Source: Deltaproteobacteria bacterium (GTDB lineage Bacteria; Myxococcota_A; UBA796; UBA2385). Taken from it: DNA of 38,993 nucleotides. The notes below the pieces were generated by a model. That model was not told where the DNA came from and searched no databases. It saw nothing but the letters and a program-made list of their open reading frames with translations. The stretch is taken from the NCBI GenBank assembly GCA_018401435.1, contig JAGYJW010000057.1:1-38993 (forward strand), written 5' to 3'. The position numbers and the translations under genes were made by a program. Of this stretch, positions 1-9,711 are shown one piece after another. Positions within the stretch are counted from its first letter, which is position 1. Each line of letters opens with the position of its first letter.

Positions 1-41
1 AAGGGCTGATCCGATATTCGGCCCGCTGCCCGGGAGTCCCG

Positions 42-893
42 ATGCACCGCGTCCCCCCCTTCACCCGCCATGCCGGCGGCGCCGCCGACCTGGTCGCCCT
101 CGATCCCGACCACCCGGGCTTTCGCGACCCCGTCTACCGGGCCCGCCGCGACACCATCGCCCAGATCGCCCTGGCCTACCGCAGCGGCGATCCGGTGCCC
201 GCCGCGCCCTATAGCGACGAGGAGCAGGCGGTCTGGCGCGACGTGCTGGAAGAGCTGCTGCGCGCCCACCCCGCCCTGGCCTGCCGCGAGGTCCTGGCCC
301 TGCAAGAGGTGCTGCCCCTCGACCCGGGGTCCATCCCCCAGCTTGCCCAGTTGAACCCGCGCCTGGAGGCCATCTCCGGCTTTCGCATGGAGCCCGTCGC
401 CGGCCTGGTGAGCCCCCAGACCTTCTTGCGCTACCTGGGCCGCCGGGTCTTTCTCTCCACCCAGTATATCCGCCACCACAGCCAGCCCCGCTACACCCCC
501 GAACCCGACGTGATCCACGAGCTGGTCGGCCATGCCGCCACCCTGGTCCACCCCGGCATCGCCGAGCTCAACAGCCTGGTGGGCGAGGCCGCCGAGGTGG
601 CCGACGACGCCGAGATGAAGCGCATCGAGCGGGTCTACTGGTACACCCTGGAATTCGGCCTCGTGGACGAGGGGGGCCAGCCCCGGGCCTTTGGGGCCGG
701 GCTGCTCAGCAGCATCGGCGAGCTGCGGGGCTTCGGGGCCAATGCTGCATTGCAGCAATGGAGCTTGGAGGCCATGGCCACCACCCCCTACGATCCCACC
801 CGCTACCAGGACAGGCTCTTCGTCGCCCCCTCCTTCACCCGCATGCTCTGCGATGTGGCGGCCTGGCTGCGCCTGGGCGGCTGGCGTTGCTGA
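42..893 (+). CDS. phhA: Phenylalanine 4-monooxygenase (aromatic amino acid hydroxylase)
   Basis: Converts L-phenylalanine to L-tyrosine in the cytosol using O2, a pterin cofactor and non-haem iron. The 283-residue product is a single catalytic domain, the usual bacterial form without the regulatory ACT domain of animal enzymes. The family signature PEPDVIHELVGH lies at about residues 153-164 and supplies iron ligands His159 and His164. The third ligand is Glu204 in YWYTLEFGL. The C-terminal FGANAALQQW and the preceding GAGLLSSIGEL segment also fit the family. The ATG at 42 follows a weak purine stretch (GGGAG). No pterin-recycling gene (phhB) is next to it; the following gene is a membrane protein, so it is probably monocistronic. 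Identification is secure; the in vivo role, tyrosine synthesis or phenylalanine breakdown, cannot be decided here. Confidence 0.95.
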   Translation: MHRVPPFTRHAGGAADLVALDPDHPGFRDPVYRARRDTIAQIALAYRSGDPVPAAPYSDEEQAVWRDVLEELLRAHPALACREVLALQEVLPLDPGSIPQLAQLNPRLEAISGFRMEPVAGLVSPQTFLRYLGRRVFLSTQYIRHHSQPRYTPEPDVIHELVGHAATLVHPGIAELNSLVGEAAEVADDAEMKRIERVYWYTLEFGLVDEGGQPRAFGAGLLSSIGELRGFGANAALQQWSLEAMATTPYDPTRYQDRLFVAPSFTRMLCDVAAWLRLGGWRC

Positions 894-896
894 GCC

Positions 897-923
897 GCCC
901 GCCCATGGCCACCCCGGGCGGGC
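897..923 (+). terminator. GC-rich stem-loop after phhA
   Basis: Arms GCCCGCCC (897-904) and GGGCGGGC (916-923) are perfectly complementary over 8 bp around an 11-nt loop, starting three bases after the phhA stop. There is no T-run after it, so it is at best an atypical terminator. In DNA this GC-rich such stems also arise by chance. Confidence 0.3.
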
Positions 924-954
924 TGCATTAGGGGCGGGGGTCCCCTGAAAGTGG

Positions 955-2481
955 GTGCTTGTGGCGATTCTGGACGCCATCAAAAGCCAGGCCACCCGCC
1001 CGGGGCTGCGCGCAGAGCTGCTGACGCTGGGCGTCGGCCTCTTGATGCTGCTGGTCCTGACCGGTGCGGTGCTCAAGCTGCCGGTGGTGGCGCAATTCGC
1101 CCTGGTCGCCGGCCTCTCGGCCACCCTGGCCAGCATCGTGCGCCCCGCCCTCATGATCACGGCCTGGTTCCTGCTTCGCATCCTCATGGACCTGCTGTGG
1201 TGGGTGCCCGGCTCGGTCTTCAGCCTCAACCTGATGGAGCTCTACACCGGCGGCATCACGGTGCTGGCCCTGGGCCTGATCGCCTTGCGGGCCCGGCAGC
1301 TGCAAGACCACCCCTGCCTGCCTCCCTTCATCGCCTACTGCCTGGTCCTGGTGATCGGCGGTGTGCGCAACCTCGAGGTGCGGTCGGCCGCCGAGATCCT
1401 CGCCCGCTACCTCAGCCCCTTCGTGCTGATGTTCGCCGTGTCCTTGCTGCTGGACAGCCGGTCCAAGCGTCGGCGCTTCGTGATCGGGGCCACCGCCGTC
1501 GGCCTCGTGCCCATCGCGATCAGCCTCTACCACCTCGCCCGCGGCCAGATGGCCACCATCAACATCCAGGGCTACCACCGGCTGGTGGGCGGCTACATGA
1601 ATGTGCACCCCCACGCCCTGATGATGATGATTCTGGGCAGCCTGGGGGTCTGGTGGGTGCTGGTCGAGCCCGACAGCCGGCGTCGCCTGCTGATGCTCGG
1701 CTACACCGGCGCCGCCGCCTTGTGCCTCTACCTGACCTATGTGCGCACGGGCCTGGTCTCCTTCGTCCTGGTGTCCTCGGCCCTCATGTGGATCACGGGC
1801 CGCCGCCGAGAGCTGTCCGCCCTGGTGCTGGTGGGCGTGGTCTTCGTCATCGCCACGCCAGCCATGCAGGACCGCTTCAAGGATGTGCTGCTCTTCTTCT
1901 TTCCCAATGACGACGTGCTGGTGCGCCGCAAGATCGGCAGCGGGCGCATCGGCATCTGGACGGCGGCCATCGGCGAATACCTGCGCCACCCGGCCAGCGA
2001 CATCCTGCTGGGGCTGGGCATCGGCAAGCACTGGCTGCTGACCCGGGCCGCCACCAACCCCTATGCGCCGGCCAAAGACGGCTTCATCGACACCCACAAC
2101 GACTACCTGACCATGACCTTCCAGGTGGGTCCGGTGGCGATGCTGTCCTATATCGCCATGCAATTCTGGGTGGTGCGGGCCTCCTGGGCGGTGTTCCAGC
2201 GCAGCCCCGATCGCTTCAGCCGCAGCTTCGCCGCCTACAGCATGGCGCTGATGATCGGCGCCACAGCGGCCAACCTGCTGAGCAACGCCTTCATCAACCG
2301 CATCACCCAGTCCTGGGTGCTCTGGGGTTTTGCCGGGGTCACCTTCGCCGAGTATCTGCAGCTCCAGAGAGAGGGGCTGGCGCCCATGCAGGGCCTGGCG
2401 GGCACCCTGGGCCGGGTGCGCAGCCTCGCCTTGGGCCCACCCCCGTCCCCTGCCCTGCCCCGGACCCGGCCGCCGCGCTGA
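955..2481 (+). CDS. O-antigen ligase / polymerase-type membrane protein (Wzy_C family)
   Basis: A polytopic inner-membrane protein of about 508 residues with roughly ten hydrophobic segments. Its central-to-C-terminal part has the O-antigen ligase/polymerase pattern: YVRTGLVSF, then GSGRIGIWTAAIGEYL with the conserved arginine, a GLGIGKHWLL turn and DTHNDYLTMTFQVGPVAM with the conserved His-Asn. Family members join lipid-linked glycans to lipid A core or to protein, or polymerise exopolysaccharide, on the periplasmic face. Which one applies cannot be told from sequence, and no wzx, wzz or glycosyltransferase cluster lies beside it. The start is uncertain: GTG at 955 or GTG at 961, neither with a strong ribosome-binding site. 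The Pro/Arg-rich tail after about residue 480 is probably cytosolic. Confidence 0.8.
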   Translation: MLVAILDAIKSQATRPGLRAELLTLGVGLLMLLVLTGAVLKLPVVAQFALVAGLSATLASIVRPALMITAWFLLRILMDLLWWVPGSVFSLNLMELYTGGITVLALGLIALRARQLQDHPCLPPFIAYCLVLVIGGVRNLEVRSAAEILARYLSPFVLMFAVSLLLDSRSKRRRFVIGATAVGLVPIAISLYHLARGQMATINIQGYHRLVGGYMNVHPHALMMMILGSLGVWWVLVEPDSRRRLLMLGYTGAAALCLYLTYVRTGLVSFVLVSSALMWITGRRRELSALVLVGVVFVIATPAMQDRFKDVLLFFFPNDDVLVRRKIGSGRIGIWTAAIGEYLRHPASDILLGLGIGKHWLLTRAATNPYAPAKDGFIDTHNDYLTMTFQVGPVAMLSYIAMQFWVVRASWAVFQRSPDRFSRSFAAYSMALMIGATAANLLSNAFINRITQSWVLWGFAGVTFAEYLQLQREGLAPMQGLAGTLGRVRSLALGPPPSPALPRTRPPR

Positions 2482-2542
2482 GCTTCGCAGGCGCAGGCCC
2501 GGTCAGCCGGATACCCCCTTCTCCGAAACCCCGGAGCGCGCG

Positions 2543-3922
2543 ATGAATCCCCCCCTTCGGGCCCCAGCGCTGGCCCTGCTGCTGGCCGCCGTGGCCTGTG
2601 GCCCCAAGGCGCCGCCCCCGGTGGCCGCCGCTGCCGCCCCCGACGTGTCCATCCCCCACGAGCGCTATGAGCTCGAAAACGGGCTGGACGTCATCCTGGC
2701 CGAGGACCACTCGGTGCCCTTCGTATGGGTCAACCTCTGGTATGCGGTGGGCAGCAAGGACGAGAAAGAAGGCCGCACCGGCTTCGCCCACCTCTTCGAA
2801 CACCTGATGTTCCAGGGCAGCGAGCACTACAACGACGACTACTTCAAGCCCCTGCAGGCGGTCGGCGCGCGCATCAACGGCACCACCAGCTTCGACCGCA
2901 CCAACTACTTCGAAGGCGTGCCGGCCGAGCACCTCCCCCTGGCCCTGTTCATGGAGAGCGACCGCATGGGCTGGCTGCTGCCCGCCCTCACCGAAGATCG
3001 CCTGCAGAACCAGAAGGACGTGGTGCGCAACGAGCGCCGCCAGCGCTACGAGAACCGCCCCTACGGCATGGTCTGGGTCTGGCTATTTGAGAACCTCTAC
3101 CCCGCCGGCCACCCCTACCATGTGCCCACCATCGGCAAACACGAGGATCTGGAGGCCGCCACCCTGGCGGATACCCGCGAGTTCTTCGAGACCTGGTACC
3201 TGCCCAACAACGCCACCCTCACCCTGGCGGGCGACTTTGACCCGGCCGAGGCCAAGGCCCTGGTCGAGAAGTACTTCGGGCCCATCCCCCGGGGCCCCGA
3301 CGCCCAGTGGGTGACCGACGCCCCCGCCTCCCTCTCCGAAGAGAAGGTGGTCCGCCACGAATCCCAGGTGCCCCACGACAAGGTCTGGATCGCCTGGCTG
3401 AGCCCCAAGATGTACGCCCCCGGCGACGCCGAGATGGACATCATCTCGGGGCTGCTGGCCGAGGGCAAGGACAGCCGGCTCTACAAGGCCCTGGTCAAGG
3501 ACCAACAGATCGCCAAGGATGTCCAGGCCTTCCAATATAGCGCCTTTCTGCAGAGCCAATTCATCATCGAGGCCACTGCGGCCGAGGGCCACAGCACCGA
3601 CGAGCTGGTGGCCGCCATCGACGCCGAGATCGCCTCGTTGCTGGCCAATGGCCCCAGCGTCGAAGAGGTCGAGCTGGCCCGCACCAGCTGGGAGGTTCGC
3701 TTCTTCGAGGGCCTGCAGAGCATCAGCGGCAAGGCCAACCAGCTCAGCTCCTACAACACCCTGGTGGGGCGCCCGGACTTCATTCAAGAAGACCTCCAGC
3801 GCTACCTGGACGTGAGCCCCCAAGGCGTTCACGCCGCCGCCCGCGCCACCCTGCTGCCCGGCAAGCGGGTGGTCCTCCACGTCGTGCCCGAGCCGGCCGC
3901 GCCCCAGGCGGAGAAGCCCTGA
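2543..3922 (+). CDS. M16 family zinc metallopeptidase, catalytic subunit, probable lipoprotein
   Basis: A 459-residue pitrilysin/insulinase-family protease with an intact inverted zinc motif HLFEH at residues 83-87. The third zinc ligand is Glu164 (VRNERRQRYE), at the spacing usual for M16B proteins. The open frame extends upstream, but ATG 2543 starts a clear export signal (LALLLAAVAC) ending in a cysteine at residue 19, then a Pro/Ala linker, so a periplasmic lipoprotein is likely; the lipobox is not canonical. The next gene begins two bases after its stop and encodes an M16 protein without the zinc site. This is the usual two-gene arrangement of bacterial M16B heterodimers, where one partner cuts and the other helps form the chamber. 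They degrade unfolded peptides; the natural substrate is unknown. Confidence 0.9.
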   Translation: MNPPLRAPALALLLAAVACGPKAPPPVAAAAAPDVSIPHERYELENGLDVILAEDHSVPFVWVNLWYAVGSKDEKEGRTGFAHLFEHLMFQGSEHYNDDYFKPLQAVGARINGTTSFDRTNYFEGVPAEHLPLALFMESDRMGWLLPALTEDRLQNQKDVVRNERRQRYENRPYGMVWVWLFENLYPAGHPYHVPTIGKHEDLEAATLADTREFFETWYLPNNATLTLAGDFDPAEAKALVEKYFGPIPRGPDAQWVTDAPASLSEEKVVRHESQVPHDKVWIAWLSPKMYAPGDAEMDIISGLLAEGKDSRLYKALVKDQQIAKDVQAFQYSAFLQSQFIIEATAAEGHSTDELVAAIDAEIASLLANGPSVEEVELARTSWEVRFFEGLQSISGKANQLSSYNTLVGRPDFIQEDLQRYLDVSPQGVHAAARATLLPGKRVVLHVVPEPAAPQAEKP

Positions 3923-3923
3923 A

Positions 3924-5419
3924 ATGACTTCCATGCGCCCCCTGCTCCTCTGCCTCTGCGGCCTGCTGGCCGCCCCCCTCGCCCATGCCGAAGACGCGCC
4001 CGCAGACGGCAAGTCGGGCACGGTCTCGGCCCAGCCTGCGGCCGAAGACCGCAGCAGCCTGCCCGCCCCGCTGGCGGCCCGCGCCTTCACCCTGCCCACC
4101 CCCAGAAGGCCCGCCTGTCCAATGGCATCGAGGTCTTCCTGGTCGAGAACCACGAGGTGCCCCTGGTGTGGGTCAACCTGGTGAGCGACCGGGGCGGCTG
4201 GACGGACCCCCCCGGCAAATCGGGCCTGGCCAGCATGACCATGGATATGCTCAATGAGGGCGCCGGTGGCCAGAGCGCCGAAGACCTGGCCAAGGCTGGC
4301 CGGCGCCTGGGCAGCTCGCTCGGCACCTGGGCGGGCTTGGACGGCGCGGGCATCAGCCTGCGCAGCCTGCGCCGGAACCTCGGCCCCAGCCTCGATCTCA
4401 TGCAGACGGTGCTGGCCACCCCCGACTTTCCCCAGGCCGACCTCGACCTCATGCGCAAGAAGCGCATCCAGGACCTGAAAGCCGAGCGCGACGACCCCAA
4501 CGACATCGCCGCGCGGGTCTTCGCCCGCCTGACCTATGGCGACGCCTATGCCGGTCGCCTCACCCAGGAGGCCGACTACCAGGCCATCTCCACCGACGAC
4601 CTCCGGGCCTGGTATGGCGCCAACCTCAGCCCCGCGACCAGCCTGCTGCTGGTGGGCGGCGACACCACGATGGCCGAGGTGCTGCCCCTGCTGGAGTCCC
4701 GCTTCGGCGGCTGGACCGCGGCCGAGAGCGCCCCGCCCCTGGCCCGGCCCACCCTGGCGTCGGTGCCCCAACAGGGGCCGCCGGTGGTCTACCTGGTGGA
4801 CAAGCCCGGGGCCGCACAGTCTGTGCTGCGCATCGGCGCCTTCGTGGGTGAAGAGACGGATCCCGACTGGCCGGCCTTCAACCTGGCCAACCTCGCGGTA
4901 GGCGGGCAGTTCACCGCCCGCATCAACATGAATCTGCGCGAGGACAAGGGCATCACCTATGGCGCCCGGACCTCGGTGGCCCACAACTACCTGCCGGGGT
5001 TGTGGTACGCGAGCACCAGCGTGGTCACCCCCGAGACCGCCACCGGCGTGGTCGAGATCCTGCGCGAGCTGCGCGAGGCCCGGGCTGAGCGGCCCATCAC
5101 GGCCGAAGAGCTGGACAATGCGCGCGGGGGGCTGATCGGCACCTGGCCGCTCAACTTCGAGAGCCCCGGCTACCTGCTGGACCAGACCGCCGACATCCTG
5201 CGCTACAAGCTGCCCGAGACCTGGCTGACGGACTTCATGCCCACCTACCAGGCGGTCACCGTGGCCCAAGCCAACGCCGCCTTCCAGGCCCGGGTCGATC
5301 CCGACCAGCTGGTCATTCTCGTGGTGGGCGACGCCGCGGTCATCGGGCCTTCGCTCCAAGAGCGCCTGGGCCTGCCCATCGTGATGCTCAACGCCGACGG
5401 CGCACCCCTCGCGCCCTGA
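3924..5419 (+). CDS. M16 family peptidase, non-catalytic subunit (one frameshift)
   Basis: Partner of the preceding M16 protease. ATG 3924 starts a signal peptide (LLLCLCGLLAAPLAHA) with a plausible AHA-E cleavage site. The reading frame breaks at the C-run 4099-4103: 3924-4103 reads in one frame and 4104-5419 in another. One additional C gives a seamless protein of about 498 residues containing NGIEVFLVENHEVPLVWVNL. Where the catalytic partner has HxxEH, this protein has SGLASMTMDML, so zinc cannot be bound. The C-terminal half keeps NLREDKGITYGARTS, whose Arg/Tyr pair is the substrate-binding feature of the inactive subunit in M16B heterodimers. I read the break as a probable sequencing error rather than decay, because both halves are fully conserved. 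Confidence 0.85.
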
Positions 5420-5468
5420 ACGCCTGGCCGCATCGGCGGCCCCCCCTTTGTCTCTGTTGGAGGCCCCC

Positions 5469-6383
5469 ATGGGCATCGAGAGCCGCTTTGTCTGGTTCGA
5501 CGGGGAGCTTGTCCCCTACGAGCAGGCCACCGTGCACGTCCTCAGCCACACCCTGCACTATGGGCTGGGCGTCTTCGAAGGCATCCGCAGCTACCGCCAG
5601 CCCGGCGGCGGCGGCGGCGTCTTCAAGCTGGACGAGCACATCCGGCGTCTCTTCGATTCGGCAAAAATGTGCCGCATCGCCATGCCCTTCACCCCCGAGC
5701 AGGTGCACGACGCCTGCATCGAGACCCTGAAGGCCAATGACTTCGAAGGCGCCTATATCCGCCCCATCGTCTTTCTGGGCTCAGGCGCCATGGGGCTTGG
5801 CGCCCGCACCAACCGCGTGCACGTGGCCATCGCGACCTGGGAGTGGGGGGCCTACCTGGGCGAGGCGGGCATCGAAAACGGCATCCGCGCCGCCACCTCC
5901 TCCTTCACCCGGCACCACGTCAACTCGAATCTGCAGCGCGCCAAGATCATCGGCCACTATGTCAACTCGATCCTGGCCCGCTACGAGGCCAACGACAACG
6001 GCTATGACGAGGCCATCATGCTCGACCAGCACGGCTATGTGGCCGAGGGCACGGGCGAGAACCTCTTCGTCTGTCGCGGCGACCAGATCAAGACGCCGCC
6101 CGTGGTCAACATCCTGGCCGGCATCACGCGGCGCACCTGCATCGACATCATCGAGTACGAGAAGCTGGGCCACCTCACCGAGGTGCCCTTTGGCCGCGAC
6201 GCGCTCTATGTGGCCGACGAGATCTTCATGACCGGCACCGCCGCCGAGGTCACCCCCATCCGCGAGGTGGACCGCCGCGAGGTGGGGCCCCCCGGCCGCA
6301 TCACCCGCGCGGTGCAGCAGACCTACCTCGACGGCGTGAAGGGCCTGGTGGACTGGCTCAAGCCCGCGATCACCACCTACTGA
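5469..6383 (+). CDS. ilvE: Branched-chain amino acid aminotransferase
   Basis: A class IV PLP-dependent aminotransferase of 304 residues, the typical IlvE length. It catalyses the last step of Leu/Ile/Val synthesis, or the first step of their breakdown, with 2-oxoglutarate/glutamate. Visible marks are LHYGLGVFEGIR (29-40), the PLP lysine Lys159 in NLQRAKIIGHYVNSILA, and EGTGENLF (193-200), which holds the cofactor-binding glutamate. ATG 5469 is preferred over upstream TTG 5448 because TTGGAGGC sits just ahead of it and the homologous N-terminus starts here. It stands alone between the M16 pair and a glycosyltransferase remnant; no other ilv or leu gene is in the window. Confidence 0.95.
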   Translation: MGIESRFVWFDGELVPYEQATVHVLSHTLHYGLGVFEGIRSYRQPGGGGGVFKLDEHIRRLFDSAKMCRIAMPFTPEQVHDACIETLKANDFEGAYIRPIVFLGSGAMGLGARTNRVHVAIATWEWGAYLGEAGIENGIRAATSSFTRHHVNSNLQRAKIIGHYVNSILARYEANDNGYDEAIMLDQHGYVAEGTGENLFVCRGDQIKTPPVVNILAGITRRTCIDIIEYEKLGHLTEVPFGRDALYVADEIFMTGTAAEVTPIREVDRREVGPPGRITRAVQQTYLDGVKGLVDWLKPAITTY

Positions 6384-6388
6384 CCGCC

Positions 6389-7160
6389 ATGCGCATCGCC
6401 GTCGTCACGCCCTACTACCAGGAGCCCCTGGCCTGGCTGCGGCGGGCGGTGGACAGCGTGCGCCAGCAGACCCACCCCGACGTCACGCACATCCTGGTGG
6501 CCGATGGCCACCCCCAGGACGCGCTGGACGGCTGGGGCGTGCAACACCTGCGCCTGCCCCAGGCCCACGGCGACAACGGCAACACGCCCCGGGCCCATGG
6601 CGCCGCGTGGGCGGTGGCCCAGGCTTTCGACGCCATCGCCTTTCTGGACGCCGACAACTGGTTTCGTGCCGACCACCTCGCCGAGCTTGCTGCGTTGCAG
6701 CAGAGCACCGGCGCCGACCTCGGTGGCCAGCCGCCGGGTGATCATGGCGGTGGACGGCAGCCGCCTTGTCCTCCAACGCCGCCCCCGGCATCGACCAGGG
6801 CGGCCACGCCGACACCTCCTGCCTGCTGCTGGCGCGCTCGGGCTTTTCGTTGCTATCCCTGTGGACGAGCATGCCCCGGGCCCTCACCCCGGTCTGCGAC
6901 TTCATCTTCGTGCAGGGCGCGCGGCGCCGGGGCCTGCGTTTGGTGCAAGGCAGCAAGCCCACGCTCTTCTTCACCAGCCGCTACGCCATTCACTTTCAAC
7001 AGGCCGGCAGGGCGCCCCCGGCCTATGCCACTTCGCCATGAACGGGGTGCGGGCGGCCCAGGAGCGCTACCGGCGCCTCTCCCCTGAAAGCGAAGCGGCC
7101 ATCCTTCGCGGCGAATCTCCGCCCCCGCCGAGCGCCCCGGTGGGCCCCCGGTTGCTGCGC
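6389..7160 (+). pseudogene. Family 2 glycosyltransferase-like protein, broken by frameshifts
   Basis: The N-terminal 110 codons read as a GT-A glycosyltransferase: MRIAVVTPYYQEPLAWLRRA, a nucleotide-sugar pocket region and AFLDADNWFRADHL, which carries a DxD-type motif. The frame then changes three times. It moves at about 6722 (into VASRRVIMAVDGSRL), at about 6762 (into APGIDQGGHADTSCLLLARS, then LTPVCDFIFVQGARRRGL and FFTSRYAIHFQQAG) and at about 7015 (into CHFAMNGVRAAQERYRRL). The first two look like one-base insertions, the third like a one-base loss in a C/G run. The last frame runs on into the hrpB-like sequence with no stop between. Any one shift could be a sequencing error, but the missing stop suggests real loss of the 3' end. 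Donor and acceptor sugars are unknown. Confidence 0.7.
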
Positions 7161-9710
7161 ATGGCCCTGCCCCGAAGCCTTCCTGCCCCCTTCGCGCCGG
7201 TGCTGCGGGCCCTGCAAGCGGCGGCACGCGACGGGCAAATCCGGCTGGCTGTCGCGCCCCTGCCCGAGGGCCCAGCGGGGGTCGCGGCCTGCTGCGCCTT
7301 GCTGCAGGATGCCGGGCCCGACGCCCGAGACCAGTTCCTCCTCCTGCTGGGCGGCGGAGCCCCTGCCCGGCGGGAGGAGCTGTCCCGGGCCTGGGCGAAT
7401 GGCCCGCGGCCCACCTGGGAGCGCCCCCGGGTCATCCTGCTGCAGCCCCGCCGGGTGGCGGCGCGACTGTCTGCTCGCCGCATCGCCTTCGAGCGGGGGG
7501 GGCAGGCCGGCGGAGAGGTGGGCTACCAGGTGCGTTTTGAGCGCAGAATCGGTCCCGACACCCGCATCGAGGTGCTGACCGAGGGCCTGCTCACCCGGCG
7601 CCTGCAGGCCGACCCCTTCCTGGAGGATGTGTCGGTGGTCATCCTGGACGAGTTTCACGAGCGCAGCCAGCACGCCGACCTCGCCCTGGCCCTGCTGCGC
7701 GAGCTGCAGCTGGACGCCCGCCCCGACCTCAAGCTGCTGGTGATGTCGGCCACCCTCGACCCGGGGCCTGTCGCCGCCCACCTGGGGGGCTGCCCCGTGC
7801 TGACCGCCCCGGGGCGCGCCTATCCCATCGAGATCGCCTATGACCCGGTGCCGGATGGGCGCAGGATCGAAGAGCGAGTGAGCGCTGCCGCCCGCGCCTT
7901 GCTGGACGAGACGACCGATGGCCACCTGCTGTGCTTTCTGCCCGGCGTGGCCGAGATCGAGCGCTGCCGGGCCCTGCTCGATGGTCGCGTGAATGCGCGC
8001 GTATTGCCCCTTCACGGGCGGTTGCGGCCCGAGGAGCAGGACGCCGCCCTGGCGCCCTGCACCCAACGGAAGATCGTGCTGTCCACCAATCTTGCAGAGA
8101 CGTCGGTGACCCTGGACGGGGTGGTGGGCGTGGTGGACAGCGGGCAGCAGCGCGCGCCCCGCTATGACCCCACCCTGGGCATCGAGCGGCTGGAGCGGGG
8201 GTCATCTCTGTACTGGCCGACCAGCGGGCGGGCAAGCCGGCCGCACCGGGGCCAGGCGCGTGCGCCGCCTGTGGACCGAGCGCGAGGATCACAGCATCGA
8301 CGCCGACCCGCCCGAGCCACCGGCGCCGACCTCGCCCCCACCCCGCTGGAGCTGCTGGCCTGGGGGCCGATCCCTTGACCTCGGCTGGCTGGAGGCCCCG
8401 CCCGAAGCCGCCTTTGCGCCGGGCTTTGCCCTGCTCGAGGACCTGGGGCGGTCGAGGGCGGCCAGCCCAGCGCCCCGGGGCGGCGGCTGGCGTCTTGCCC
8501 CCCGCATGTTCGCGCCTGGGCCGGGTGGTCTTGGAGGGCCAGGCCCGGGGCCGTTTGCGGGCGAAAGCCGGCGCGGTGGCCCGGCGGCGGTGAACGGCAC
8601 CTCGGGATCGGGCCCAGGACGGCTCGGCGCCGCGGGGAATGGACGATCTCCAGCCGGCTGGAGCTGCTGGACCGCCCAAGACTCGGGTGCCCACCGCGGC
8701 GCCCTGGGCCACCGTGCGGCAGGTGCGCGACCAGCTGCTGCGGGCAGGGGATACACCGCCGGGGCGCCTGGACGAGGGGGCCGTGCTGGCCTGCCTGGTG
8801 GCGGGCTTTCCCGGACTGGCAGGCTCCGGCGGCGGGCGCCGCGATCGAGCGCCTGCACCTGTCCAGCGGCCAGGGCGCCGTGTTGGATCCGCCCCACCAG
8901 GCCCACGACGCCGATCTGATGGTGGCGGTGTCGCTGGACGCCGGCCCGATGGGCCTGCGGGTGCGCCTGGCCGCGGCCCTGGACCCGGCCAACCTGCCCC
9001 AGCACCGGGTGCAGCGCTTGGATTGGGAGGCCGACCGCGAGGCCGTGGTGATCCGCCACCAGCGCATCTTCGGGGCCCTGGTGCTGGAGGAGCGGGTCGA
9101 GGCTGCCCTCCCCTCCGACGCCGCCTCGGAGCTGCTGCGCCAGGCCGCCCTCAGCCAGGCCGACCGCCTCCTGGCCGGGGACGAGGGGGTGGCCCAGCTG
9201 CGGGCCCGGGTGGACTTCTTGCGGCTGCACCAGCCCGATCTCGACCTGCCCGCCCTCGACCCGGTGGCCCTGCTGCCGGCCCTGTGACGGGCGACGGTCC
9301 ATGTCGGAGCTGCGCGCGGTCAACCTGCAAGACGAGCTGCTGGCCCGCTTGAGTTGGCCCCAACGCCAGGCCCTGGACCGCCTGGCCCCCGACCGCCTGG
9401 CCCTGCCCTCGGGCAGCAGCGCCAAGGTGGTCTATGGCCGGCCCGACGAGGCCCCTGTGCTCGCCGCCCGCATCCAGCAGCTATTGGGCAGCGCCCGGGG
9501 GCCCGCGGTGCTGGGGGCCGCCTGCCCGTCACCTTGCAGCTGCTCGCCCCCAACAACCGCCCGGCCCAGGTCACCACCGATCTCGCGGGCTTCTGGGCGG
9601 GATCCTATGCCGAGGTGCGCAAGGAGCTGCGGGGCCGCTACCCCCGCCACGCCTGGCCCGAGGACCCCGCCACCGCGACGCCGGAGGACCGGCCGCGCCG
9701 CAAGGGCTGA
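7161..9710 (+). pseudogene. hrpB: ATP-dependent RNA helicase HrpB, frameshifted and lacking Walker A
   Basis: DEAH-box helicase of the bacterial HrpB family, a family with proposed RNA roles. Up to about 8220 one frame shows VILLQPRRVAARLSARRIA (motif Ia), VLTEGLLTRRLQADPF, the Walker B/DEAH box as VVILDEFHERS, LLVMSATLDPGPVAAHLG (motif III) and KIVLSTNLAETSVTLDGVV (motif V). Motif VI (LADQRAGK, then GRTGARRVRRLW), the helical domain and the HrpB C-terminal domain continue in other frames. Among these are 8880-9287 (RVQRLDWEADREAV), 9301-9520 (RQALDRLAPDRLALPSG) and 9530-9710 (VRKELRGRYPRHAWPEDP, the family's terminal signature). No GxxxxGK[ST] occurs in any frame between 7140 and 7440, where it should precede motif Ia, so the N-terminus seems deleted. 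The start given is nominal. Whether the rest is decayed or mis-sequenced is unclear. Confidence 0.8.
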
Positions 9711-9711
9711 A

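Noticed and set aside
928..2163. A minus-strand open frame of about 411 codons rich in His and Gln
   Set aside because: Antisense to the O-antigen ligase-like gene; the His/Gln richness comes from reverse reading of Leu/Val codons.
4099..4110. Programmed ribosomal frameshifting in the second M16 gene
   Set aside because: There is no slippery heptamer followed by an obvious pseudoknot, and the same type of one-base loss recurs in unrelated genes, so an indel call is simpler.
3083..5476. A minus-strand open frame of about 797 codons
   Set aside because: Fully antisense to the M16 pair, with biased composition and no recognisable domain.
7224..7245. A Gly-Lys-Ser triplet (ATGKS) that could be the missing hrpB Walker A
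   Set aside because: The required Gly four residues before GK is absent (RRHATGKS), it is in a different frame from motif Ia, and its frame has no flanking helicase sequence.
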